This document shows, piece after piece, positions 37,146-45,933 of a stretch of DNA of 64,000 nt. The DNA comes from Minicystis rosea (lineage in GTDB: Bacteria > Myxococcota_A > Polyangia > Polyangiales > Polyangiaceae). Every line of letters begins with the position of its first letter. The stretch's first letter is position 1. The position numbers were made by a program, and so were the translations under genes. The notes under the pieces were generated by a model. It had not been told where the DNA came from, did not search any database, and was given only the letters and a program-made list of their open reading frames with translations. Location: positions 12,694,377 through 12,758,376 of the forward strand of contig CP016211.1 of the NCBI GenBank assembly GCA_001931535.1, written 5' to 3'.

Positions 37146-38501
37146 GTGAGCGCGTCCCCCCGCATTCGCGAGCTCGTCGTGAAGCATCGCGACCTCCTCG
37201 TCGTCACGCTGGCCGCGCTCGTCGTGCGCCTCGTGTGGAACCTCGTGATCCACCGGCCGCTCGACTACGCCTTCTCCGACATGGGCGGCTACCTCGAGCG
37301 CGCCCAGACCAGCATCGATCACGCGGGCGAGCGCTTCGGCTACTTCACGCTCTTCCCTTGGGGGACGCACGTCCTCCTCATGCTGGTGAAGCGCGTCTTC
37401 GGCGCCACCAACGCCGCCGCCGTCGGCGTGACGTACGCGACCCTCGGCGCGGGCGCCGTCGCCTACGCCTTCCTCCTCGCGCGCAAGCTCACGCGGAGCA
37501 TCGGCCTCGCGCGCATCGTGGGCGCCGTGCTCGTCGTCTACTACCCGTGGATCTCGCTCGGCGGATACACGTTGAGCGAGCCGCCCTTCACGTTCTTCCT
37601 CTGCGCCACGACCTATTACGGCCTCTGCCTCGCCGATCGCGGGCGCGCCCGCGACGCCTGGTGCTTCGGTGTCACCCTCGCCATCGCGGCCGTGTTTCGC
37701 CCGCAGATCTTGGTCGCGCTCCCGCTCTACGGCGCGCACGCGCTCTTCCGCCGGCGCGCGTGGCGGCGGCTCGCACCGCAGTTCCTCGTGGCCGTCGCGG
37801 TGCCGCTCGCGATCGTCTTCGCCGCCTCGGCGTGGCGCATGGAGCATCACCTCCATCGGTTCGGTCTGATCTCCAACAACGGCCCGCTCAACTACGCCTT
37901 CGGGCGCTGCCACGCGACGATGATCACGTCGGCCGCGCCCGATCGGAAGGGCGCCTATTCGCCGCCGTCGCTCGGGGCGCTCGGTGCGTACGAGAAGGAT
38001 CATCCCGGCGCGCTCTTCAAGCTCCGCCCCGTCATGGGCCCGAAGATCCATTTCGAAGGGCACATGTGGGACGCGGAGCCGCTCTACCGGGTCGCGTCGC
38101 AGTGCGTGCAGAAGAGCGGCGTGGCCCGGCAGATTCAGCACGGGATCACGCACGTCGTGCTGCTCTGGGCCTACAACGTGATGTGGCCGGACTCGGGGCA
38201 GAAGGCCTTCCAGCGCGCGATGGAGACTTCGCTCGTGGGGCACGCCATCGTCGTGTTGCCCGCGGCGCTCGTGGCGATGGCGCTCGCGTTCCGCCCGCGG
38301 CGCGCGCGCGCCATGCTCCTCGCGCTCCACATCTTCGCGCTCATGGCGGTGGCCGCGGTGTACTTCGGGGACACCCGTCTGCGCGCGCCGTACGACGGTA
38401 TCCTCGTGATCCTGGCGGCGCTGACGTATGCCTCGGCGTACCGTTGGGCGCGCCGCCGGCGAGGCGCGGCGGCGAGGGGAGAGATCGTTGGCAATGCGTA
38501 G
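37146..38501 (+). CDS. GT-C fold (family 39/ArnT-like) membrane glycosyltransferase-like protein
   Basis: 451 residues from a GTG at 37146. About ten transmembrane helices are predicted. The first periplasmic loop has the GT-C pattern DYAFSDMGGYLERAQ, where an acidic residue (Asp) typically binds metal or the lipid-linked sugar. YYPWISLGGYTLSEPPFTFFLC and FRPQILVALPLYGAH are typical of family 39/83-like transferases. It probably transfers a sugar from a polyprenyl-phosphate carrier. The stop overlaps the next ATG by 8 bp. Confidence 0.82.
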   Translation: MSASPRIRELVVKHRDLLVVTLAALVVRLVWNLVIHRPLDYAFSDMGGYLERAQTSIDHAGERFGYFTLFPWGTHVLLMLVKRVFGATNAAAVGVTYATLGAGAVAYAFLLARKLTRSIGLARIVGAVLVVYYPWISLGGYTLSEPPFTFFLCATTYYGLCLADRGRARDAWCFGVTLAIAAVFRPQILVALPLYGAHALFRRRAWRRLAPQFLVAVAVPLAIVFAASAWRMEHHLHRFGLISNNGPLNYAFGRCHATMITSAAPDRKGAYSPPSLGALGAYEKDHPGALFKLRPVMGPKIHFEGHMWDAEPLYRVASQCVQKSGVARQIQHGITHVVLLWAYNVMWPDSGQKAFQRAMETSLVGHAIVVLPAALVAMALAFRPRRARAMLLALHIFALMAVAAVYFGDTRLRAPYDGILVILAALTYASAYRWARRRRGAAARGEIVGNA

Positions 38502-39363
38502 CTTTCTTTGGACGGTGGTGGTCGTGGGGGCGCTCTTCGGCTGCTCGTCTTCAGGCGAGATCAACAGCAGCACCGGCGCGGGCAACACGGGCGGCGGCGA
38601 CAGCGGCCTGCCCTGCGACGTCGCCGCGCTCCTCTCGGCGCACTGCACCTCGTGCCACACGAGCCCGACGGTCGGCGGCGCGCCCATGCCGCTCCTGACG
38701 TACGCCGATCTGGCCGCGCCCTCGCAGGCCGATCCTTCTCAATCGAACGCGCAGCGATCCCTCGCGCGCATGAAGAGCGCCGCCGCGCCCATGCCGCCCG
38801 CGCCCGCGTCGCCCGTCACCGCCATCGCGTTCGCCGCCTTCGAGACCTGGGTCGCCGGCGGCCTGCCCAAGGGCACGTGCGGCGGCGCCGACGCCGGCAC
38901 TCCCGACCCGACGTTCCAAGGCGATCCCATCTGCTCGAGCAACACGTTCTTCGAAGCGCCCAGCGACGAGGACGATCTCGAAGACCTCGGCGAGCTCATG
39001 TACCCCGGCCGCGCGTGCATCACCTGTCACGAGCAGCACGACGAAAACAAGTTCAAGCTCGGCGGCACCGTCTTCGCGCTGGGCAAGGTCCTCGACGACT
39101 GCCTACCCGCGCCGGGCGCACCGGATCTCACGGCCGCGCAGGTCATCATCCACGACGCCAACGGCGCGCATCAGCTCAGCGTGAACGAGGTCGGCAACTT
39201 CCGCTCGCACAAGGACGACGACATCGTCTTCCCCTACACGGCCGAGGTCGTCTACCAAGGCAAGAGCCGCGCAATGAGCACCATGCAGAGCGACGGCGAT
39301 TGCAACAAGTGCCACTCCGCCACCGGCTCGAGCGGCGCCCCCGGCCGCATCGCGCTCCCGTAG
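38494..39363 (+). CDS. Triheme c-type cytochrome-like lipoprotein
   Basis: 289 residues from the ATG at 38494. The lipobox is VGALFGC. Three CxxCH heme-attachment motifs are present: CTSCH (51-55), CITCH (175-179) and CNKCH (270-274). The first is followed by a cytochrome-c-like LLTYADLAAP, typical of myxobacterial planctomycete-type cytochrome regions. The third lies in DGDCNKCHSATG. The region between the second and third motifs has a beta-sandwich-like stretch (VIIHDANGAHQLSVNEVGNF). It is likely a lipid-anchored electron carrier. It overlaps the GT-C gene, which is odd for functional partners, and is followed by a hairpin array. Confidence 0.85.
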   Translation: MRSFLWTVVVVGALFGCSSSGEINSSTGAGNTGGGDSGLPCDVAALLSAHCTSCHTSPTVGGAPMPLLTYADLAAPSQADPSQSNAQRSLARMKSAAAPMPPAPASPVTAIAFAAFETWVAGGLPKGTCGGADAGTPDPTFQGDPICSSNTFFEAPSDEDDLEDLGELMYPGRACITCHEQHDENKFKLGGTVFALGKVLDDCLPAPGAPDLTAAQVIIHDANGAHQLSVNEVGNFRSHKDDDIVFPYTAEVVYQGKSRAMSTMQSDGDCNKCHSATGSSGAPGRIALP

Positions 39364-39364
39364 C

Positions 39365-39690
39365 TGCAGCCGCGACCGCCAGGAAGCGGACCATCGCGCG
39401 CTCCCTCACATCGCCTGCAGCGCAGCAGCCGCGACCGCCAGGGAGCGGACCCCATCGCTCGCTCCCTCACGCCGCCGTTTCGCATCCGCAGCAGCCGCGA
39501 CCGCCAGGGAGCGGACCCCATCGCTCGCTCCCTCACATCACCTGCAGCGCACCAGCCGCTACCGCCACGCATCCGCAGCAGCCGCGACCGCCAGGGAGCG
39601 GACCCCATCGCTCGCTCCCTCACGTCGCCGTTTCGCATCCGCAGCAGCCGCGACCGCTAGGGAGCGGACCCCATCGCGCGCTCCCCTCGC
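39365..39690. repeat. Array of five ~49-bp hairpin-containing repeats
   Basis: The consensus is GCAGCAGCCGCGACCGCCAG followed by GGAGCGGACCCCATCGCTCG and CTCCCTCAC. Copies start near 39365, 39421, 39487, 39573 and 39639, and a short degenerate piece lies near 39549. Each has AGGGAGCG and CGCTCCCT arms around a 12-nt loop. Spacers are mostly GCCGCCGTTTCGCATC-like (16 bp), so this is not CRISPR. It lies between the convergent cytochrome and sigma-54 activator genes. Confidence 0.85.
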
Positions 39691-39745
39691 GACCTCACCG
39701 CCGCCGCGCTCGCCGCGAAGCGGACGCCATCGCGCCCGCCTCTTC

Positions 39746-41149
<1,404 letters not shown>

Positions 41150-41495
41150 GGTACCCAAACGCAGCCCGGTTGGGTGGTCGCGACGCGGACGCGCAAGTTC
41201 GACGCGTGTCGGCGCGCCAACGCAATGCTTTCGCGGGGCCGTGCAGCACTGTCGCGCGACGTCTTCGTCGACCCTCGGGTGGGTTGTCTCACCGGCCGTG
41301 CCCGGGCACGTGCCCGCATGGGCCCCCGCGCGTGAGCGGCGCTGCTGGCTCACGCAATCAACTGCGGCCTCGTGACCGCATGAACGGCGGCGGCGCTTGC
41401 GTCCTTCATGCACGCGCCGCGCGTCTCGGCGTGTGGTGCGCGCGTTGCAAAACGCAGCACGCCAGGAGGTCTTCGGCGTGGCCGCGACATGCACG
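41150..41495. other. Intergenic region between divergent genes, 346 bp
   Basis: No supported gene. It contains a perfect palindrome CGTGCCCGGGCACG (41297-41310) and an inverted repeat GTGAGC / GCTCAC (41334-41355). Either could be a regulatory site for the sigma-54 activator gene or for the small gene at 41496. Confidence 0.45.
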
Positions 41496-41804
41496 ATGAA
41501 CGAGCTGGACGAAACCGAGGTGGTCGGGGAGTCTCCGCTGACGCGCACCATGCGTGCGCTCGCGGAGGCGGCGTTGCGCCGGATCGTGGTGCGGCTGCCC
41601 ATGCTCCTCATCACCGAGGAGCGCGAGCTCATGGGTGAGGACGGCCGCGTCCACGAGCTCGTGGCCCGCAGCGGCATGCTTTTACGAGGTCCGGTGACCT
41701 TGCTGCGCCCGTACCGAAGGACACGATCCCTCGAGCTCGCCCGGCTCCGCGAGCCGAGCCCCCCGAAAGAAGCTCCCGCCTCCGAGCCGCACCGCCGCGC
41801 GTGA
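41496..41804 (+). CDS. Hypothetical small protein followed by dispersed 3' element
   Basis: 102 residues from an ATG at 41496 (MNELDETEVVGESPLTRTM). Helical and charged, with LRRIVVRLPMLLITEERELMGEDGRVHELVARSGMLLRGPV as its core and a Pro/Arg-rich tail. No family is recognised. It has no strong ribosome binding site. Its reality is supported by the 73-bp element that begins 3 nt after its stop, in the same relative position as the copy after the PEGA gene at 60840. No membrane segment or signal peptide is visible. Confidence 0.5.
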   Translation: MNELDETEVVGESPLTRTMRALAEAALRRIVVRLPMLLITEERELMGEDGRVHELVARSGMLLRGPVTLLRPYRRTRSLELARLREPSPPKEAPASEPHRRA

Positions 41805-41807
41805 TTC

Positions 41808-41880
41808 ACACGGCGGGGGCACGCGCCCCCGCCGCCCCAGCGGCGAAGCCGCTGGGGCCCCACCACCCCGCGATCCACCC
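41808..41880 (+). repeat. 73-bp dispersed 3'-end element, copy A
   Basis: The element starts ACACGGCGGGGGCACGC. Two perfect hairpins follow: GGCGGGGGC-ACGC-GCCCCCGCC and CCCCAGCGGC-GAA-GCCGCTGGGG. It ends CCCCACCACCCCGCGATCCACCC minus flank. The reverse complement of 60765-60837 is identical over all 73 bp. Copy A begins 3 nt after a stop codon, in the same direction as the gene. It is probably a mobile or gene-converted transcription-termination element. Confidence 0.9.
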
Positions 41881-42008
41881 GAGGTTTCCAGTACGCTTCG
41901 CCGCTTCGGGCCTAGCGTTCGTCGCGTCCGGATGCATGAGGGCGGGCGAAGTCATCGACCGCGTGAATGAGGCACGAGCCTCGACGCGAGCCGTCGCCGT
42001 GGGAAACG

Positions 42009-42464
42009 TCACGTGGTCTCGGTGTCCTTCGTGATCGCCGCCGCGGCGTAGCGCCCGTGGATCTCCTGCGCGAGCCGTCGAAGGACGGGGCTCGCGTCGC
42101 TGCGGATGCGCAGCTCGAGGCCGGGGATCAGCTCGACGTAGTCCCAGCGCTGGTACGGGACGAGCGGTGCGGAGGTGGATGTCTCCGCCGATTGCGCCGG
42201 CGCGGAGGGCGGCAGCATGGCGGCGATCTCGGCCGCCGAGAGCTGCGCGAGCCTTCGCTTCACGACGTCGAGGCGGAGCTTCTTGCCGTCACGCAGGCGC
42301 TCGATGGCGAAGAGGCGCGCGAGGTGCTCCTGCGTGTACGGAGAGCCCGCCCCGCGTCGCCTCGGCCCGGGGAGCAAGCCACGTTCGACATAGAAGCGAA
42401 TGGTGCGCGCGGAAACACCCGCCAGGTGGGCGAGCTCGTCGATGCGGTAGGTCGGCGCGGGCAT
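42009..42464 (-). CDS. MerR-family transcriptional regulator
   Basis: 151 residues. The N-terminal winged helix-turn-helix is clear: YRIDELAHLAGVSARTIRFYVERGLLP, followed by SPYTQEHLARLFAIERLRDGKKLRLDVVKRRL. A C-terminal region of about 70 residues has no Cys cluster, so a metal sensor of the CueR/MerR type is unlikely. Small-molecule or protein sensing is possible. The gene is divergent from the DUF58 gene, and the repeat array at 42529 starts 65 bp upstream of its start codon, making it a candidate for autoregulation through these repeats. Confidence 0.9.
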   Translation of the reverse strand: MPAPTYRIDELAHLAGVSARTIRFYVERGLLPGPRRRGAGSPYTQEHLARLFAIERLRDGKKLRLDVVKRRLAQLSAAEIAAMLPPSAPAQSAETSTSAPLVPYQRWDYVELIPGLELRIRSDASPVLRRLAQEIHGRYAAAAITKDTETT

Positions 42465-42528
42465 GGTGCCTCCGGACGGCCCGCCGACGCACGCCCGCGG
42501 GCCACGATCCCAGTTCTCGCGAAGATAT

Positions 42529-42728
42529 CGCCAGTTGGAGGCTCCATAACGCCACTGGGAGAAAAAATATCGCCAGTTGGAGCCTCCGATTCGCCACTGG
42601 GAGAAAAAAGTCGCCAGTTGGAGGCTCTATAACGCCACTGGGAGAAAAAATATCGCCAGTTGGAGCCTCCGTTTCGCCACTGGGGGCCAAAATATCGCCA
42701 GTTGGAGGCGATGAGTCGCCAGTTGAGC
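42529..42728. repeat. Iterated 21-bp motif array with A-tracts, between divergent MerR and DUF58 genes
   Basis: CGCCAGTTGGAG(G/C)C-type half-units start at 42529, 42571, 42612, 42654, 42696 and 42717. CGCCACTGGGAG half-units alternate with them 21 bp later, giving steps of 42, 41, 42, 42 and 21 bp. Runs of six A follow the second half-unit in most repeats. The rest of the 443-bp intergenic region (42465-42907) holds no supported gene. The one 41-bp step breaks any reading frame, so the array is not a coding repeat. It looks like an operator/iteron array or bent DNA. Confidence 0.85.
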
Positions 42729-42907
42729 CGGTGATGCCTTCTTTTTGCGTGTGGAATGATGGCGTGATGGGGGGCGGGGCCATCGTGGGGGGCGAGGGGG
42801 AGCGTGGTGGCTCGGGCGTGGCGCGAGGAGGACGAGGCGCGGCCAGGAGCGGGCAGGGAAGGGCGGGGCCGACTGCATTCGCCGCCGATCCGGGCTACAA
42901 CGCGGCC

Positions 42908-43837
42908 GTGCCTGCCCGCGCTGCGAAGAACGTCACCCAGGCCTTTCCCATCGACTGGGGATCGCTCGCGCCGCTGCGCCTCCGGGCGCGCGCCATCGCG
43001 GAAGGGGTGTATGCGGGCCAGCACCGGAGCTTCCGCAAAGGCGCGGGCGTGGAGTTCGGCGGGCAGCGGCCTTACGTGCCGGGCGACGATCTGCGCTTTT
43101 TCGATCGCCGCGCGCTCCTCCGTCACGACCGCCTCATGGTGCGCGAGTTCGAGACCGAGACCGATCGCGCGCTCTGGCTCTGCCTCGATGCCACCGCGTC
43201 CATGTCGTACCGCGGTGAACGCGCGCCCGGCGCCAAGCTCGCGTTCGCGGGCCTCGTGGCCGCGGCGCTGTCGCGCATCGCCGTGGCCTCCGGGGATCCG
43301 GTGGGCCTCGCGTGGATCGGCGGCGCGTCCGTGCACGGCTTGCCGCCGATGGCGGGACGGGAAGCGTTCGAGCGCATCGTCGGCGTCATCGAAGGCGCCT
43401 CCGCGTCGGGCGACGCGAGCGCCGACGACGCCGCGGTGATGCGCGCCGTCGCGCCGGTCGGGCGGAGGGCGCGGCGGGGATCGGTGATCGTGCTCTTCTC
43501 CGACTTCCTCGATTTGCCGCCGCGGGCGCTCTCTTCGTTCACGGCGCTGGCCACGGGCGGGCGCGCGCTCCTCGCGGTGCGCGTCCTCGATCGCGCCGAG
43601 AAGGAGCTCGAGCACACCGGCACCGTGCGCCTCCGCGCCCTCGAAGGCGGCGCGGTGGTCGAGGCCGACGCCGACGTGGTGCGCGCCGCTTACAAGGAGC
43701 GCCTCGCGAGCGTCGCCGGCACCTGGGCGCACGAGATCGAAGCGCGCGGCGGGCGCTTCCTCGACGTGACCACCGCCCAGCCCGCGACCGACGTGGTCCG
43801 CGCCATCATCCTCGCGGCGGCGGAGGCCCGGCGATGA
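42908..43837 (+). CDS. DUF58 (vWA-like) domain protein
   Basis: 309 residues from a GTG at 42908. The start is placed after the repeat array, because longer frames would read through it. Family landmarks are LRLRARAIAEGVYAGQHRS, EFGGQRPYVPGDDLRFFDRRALLRHDRLMVREFE, and the MIDAS-like DATASMSY. A C-terminal vWA core is VIVLFSDFLDLPPRAL. DUF58 proteins act with MoxR AAA+ ATPases and BatA-type vWA membrane proteins in complex assembly. The next gene overlaps its stop (ATGA) and is BatA-like; no MoxR gene is next to them here. Confidence 0.9.
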   Translation: MPARAAKNVTQAFPIDWGSLAPLRLRARAIAEGVYAGQHRSFRKGAGVEFGGQRPYVPGDDLRFFDRRALLRHDRLMVREFETETDRALWLCLDATASMSYRGERAPGAKLAFAGLVAAALSRIAVASGDPVGLAWIGGASVHGLPPMAGREAFERIVGVIEGASASGDASADDAAVMRAVAPVGRRARRGSVIVLFSDFLDLPPRALSSFTALATGGRALLAVRVLDRAEKELEHTGTVRLRALEGGAVVEADADVVRAAYKERLASVAGTWAHEIEARGGRFLDVTTAQPATDVVRAIILAAAEARR

Positions 43838-45918
43838 GCTTCCTCACCCTCTCCGCGCTGGCCATCACGCTCTTCGTGGCGGCGCCGGTCGTCGCGCACA
43901 TGCTCCGCCGGCGCCAGGCGGAGGAGCGCTTGTTCCCGCCCGCGCGCCTCGTGCCGCCCACGCCGCCGGCCGCGCGGCGCCGCAGCATGCTCGAAGATCG
44001 CGCGCTCTTCTCCGTGCGCGCGCTGGCCGTGGTGTTGCTCGCGCTCCTCGGCGCGACGCCGTTCGTGCGCTGCTCGCGGCTCGCGCTCAACCGCCAATCG
44101 GGCGCGTCGGTGGCGCTGGCGTTCGTGATCGACGACTCGCTGAGCATGCGGGCCAAGCTGCCGAACGGGCAGACCCGCTGGGCCCGCTCGCTCTCCGCGG
44201 CGCGCGAGCTGATGAACGGCCTCACCGGCGGTGACGCGGTGGCCGTCGTCCTCGCCGGCTCGCCCGCGCGCGTCGCGCTCGGATCGACCTCGAACATGGC
44301 CGCCGCGATCGAAGCGCTCGACGGCCTCTCGCCCTCCGATCGGGCCACCGATCTCGACGGCGCCGTCGATCTCGCCAAAGGCCTCCTCCGCGGCCTCGCG
44401 CAGCGGGACAAGCGCGTCGTCGTCTTCAGCGATCTCGCCGACGGCTCCCCGCCCGACGCGCCCGCGCTCGCGGGCGACGGCGACATCATCGTGTGGCTGC
44501 CCGTGCCCGAGCTCGTCGCGAGCGGCAGCGACTGCGCGGTGACCCGCGCCGATCGCGCCGGCACGCGCGTCTGGGCGCGCGTCGTGTGCACGACGAACGG
44601 CGACGCCGCGCGCCCCGCCGCCTTGCCGAGCGCGAGCGCGAGCGCGGTTCCCTCGGCCGAGCCTGCGGCCGCGAAGGGGCCGTCGGCGGGGCGTTCGCTC
44701 GAGATCCGCGCGGGCCGCGAGGTCCTCGGCACCGTGGCGTTGGGGCCGAACGTGGTGCGCGAAGAGATCGCCGTCGAGATCCCCAAGAACGCACCCGAGG
44801 TGCTGCGCGCGGGGCTCACCGGCACCGACGCCATCGCCGAGGACGACGAGGCGCCCGTGGTCGTCGCCGGCGGCGCGCTGCCGATGGGCGTCGTCGTCGA
44901 CGCCGCGGCCACGCACGTGGCCACCGGCGGCCCGCCGCCGATCGAGCAGGCCTTCACGGCCATGGAGCTCGACGCGCAGATCCACCCGCTGCCCGCCGTC
45001 CCGGAGCACGCCGACGATCTCAACAAGTACGCGGCCCTCGTCGTCGACGACGTGCCCGGTTTCACCCCCGAGGTGCGGCGCACGCTGGCCGCGTGGGTCG
45101 AGCGCGGCGGCGTCCTGCTCCTCACGCTCGGCCCGCGCGCCGCCGCGGCGCCGCTCGGGGCCGGCTTCGAGCCGCTCGTTCCGGGCGTCGTTCGCTGGGG
45201 CCCGTCGCCGTCGCCGGGCATCGATCCCGCGACCGCCGTGCAGCTCGGCCCGTCGGCCGAAGGCCTCGCCGATCTCGCGCCGCACGGCCGCGCCGCCCTC
45301 GATCCCGCGGCCAGCGAGCGCGCCGACATCCTCGCGCGCTGGCTCGACGGCGCGCCCTTGCTCCTCCGTCGATCGCTCGGCCGCGGCGCGGTGCTCGCGC
45401 TCACGCTCCCGCTCAGCACCGACGAGAGCGATCTCGTCCTCCGCCCGGCGTTCCTCGCGCTCCTCGATCGCTTCGTCGGCACCGCGCGCGCCCGCGGCGG
45501 CGCGCGTCGCATCGACGTCGGCGAGAGCTGGACCTTCGACGGCTACAAGGCCGTCTCCGTGCAGCGCGTCTCCACCGCCGCGGCCGGCAAGCCCGAGCCG
45601 CTCCGCGTCTACGAAGGCGACACCTCCGGCAAGCCGGTCTCTCCCGAAGGCCGCCGCCTGCGCGCCGATCCCGCGAACGCCGGCCTCTACGAGCTCGAGC
45701 TCGACGGCGAGCGCAGCACCCGCGTCGCCGCCGTCCCCGATCGCGAGATCGATCTCCGCCCGCGCCGCACCCGCGACGAGACCCGCGCCGCCTCGCTCGG
45801 CGGCGTCGATCCCTCGCTCGACATCTCCCCCTACGTCGCGCTCGTGCTGCTCGGCCTCTTCGCCGTCGAGCTCATCCTCCGCATCCTCGGTCAGAGGACG
45901 CAGCGCGCCGAAGCTTGA
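43834..45918 (+). CDS. BatA-like membrane protein with vWA domain
   Basis: 694 residues from the ATG overlapping the DUF58 stop; in-frame extension back to 43312 is an antisense-type artefact. The N-terminus is the aerotolerance BatA domain (FLTLSALAITLFVAAPVVAHMLRRRQAEERLFPPARLV), then a membrane helix (RALAVVLLALLGATPF). The vWA domain has the MIDAS motif DDSLSM (about residues 99-104) and VVVFSDLADG. A large extracytoplasmic region follows, with a glutamine-amidotransferase-like flavodoxin fold (LVVDDVPGFTPEVRRTLAAWVERGGVLLLTLG). A final helix lies near 670-690 (YVALVLLGLFAVELIL). It forms an operon with DUF58. Confidence 0.88.
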   Translation: MSFLTLSALAITLFVAAPVVAHMLRRRQAEERLFPPARLVPPTPPAARRRSMLEDRALFSVRALAVVLLALLGATPFVRCSRLALNRQSGASVALAFVIDDSLSMRAKLPNGQTRWARSLSAARELMNGLTGGDAVAVVLAGSPARVALGSTSNMAAAIEALDGLSPSDRATDLDGAVDLAKGLLRGLAQRDKRVVVFSDLADGSPPDAPALAGDGDIIVWLPVPELVASGSDCAVTRADRAGTRVWARVVCTTNGDAARPAALPSASASAVPSAEPAAAKGPSAGRSLEIRAGREVLGTVALGPNVVREEIAVEIPKNAPEVLRAGLTGTDAIAEDDEAPVVVAGGALPMGVVVDAAATHVATGGPPPIEQAFTAMELDAQIHPLPAVPEHADDLNKYAALVVDDVPGFTPEVRRTLAAWVERGGVLLLTLGPRAAAAPLGAGFEPLVPGVVRWGPSPSPGIDPATAVQLGPSAEGLADLAPHGRAALDPAASERADILARWLDGAPLLLRRSLGRGAVLALTLPLSTDESDLVLRPAFLALLDRFVGTARARGGARRIDVGESWTFDGYKAVSVQRVSTAAAGKPEPLRVYEGDTSGKPVSPEGRRLRADPANAGLYELELDGERSTRVAAVPDREIDLRPRRTRDETRAASLGGVDPSLDISPYVALVLLGLFAVELILRILGQRTQRAEA

Positions 45919-45933
45919 TCGGCCGCGCGACCG

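Noticed and set aside
32720..37207. 1495-residue minus-strand open frame
   Set aside because: It is antisense to the TPR scaffold gene and the GH5-like gene, both of which have clear domains; composition is Arg/Glu-rich shadow type.
39365..39690. Candidate CRISPR array
   Set aside because: Repeats are ~49 bp, spacers are short and largely identical to each other, and no cas genes are nearby.
42529..42728. Coding repeat (14-residue ASWRLHNATG-like units)
   Set aside because: One unit step is 41 bp rather than 42, which breaks the frame, so the repeat is conserved as DNA and not as protein.
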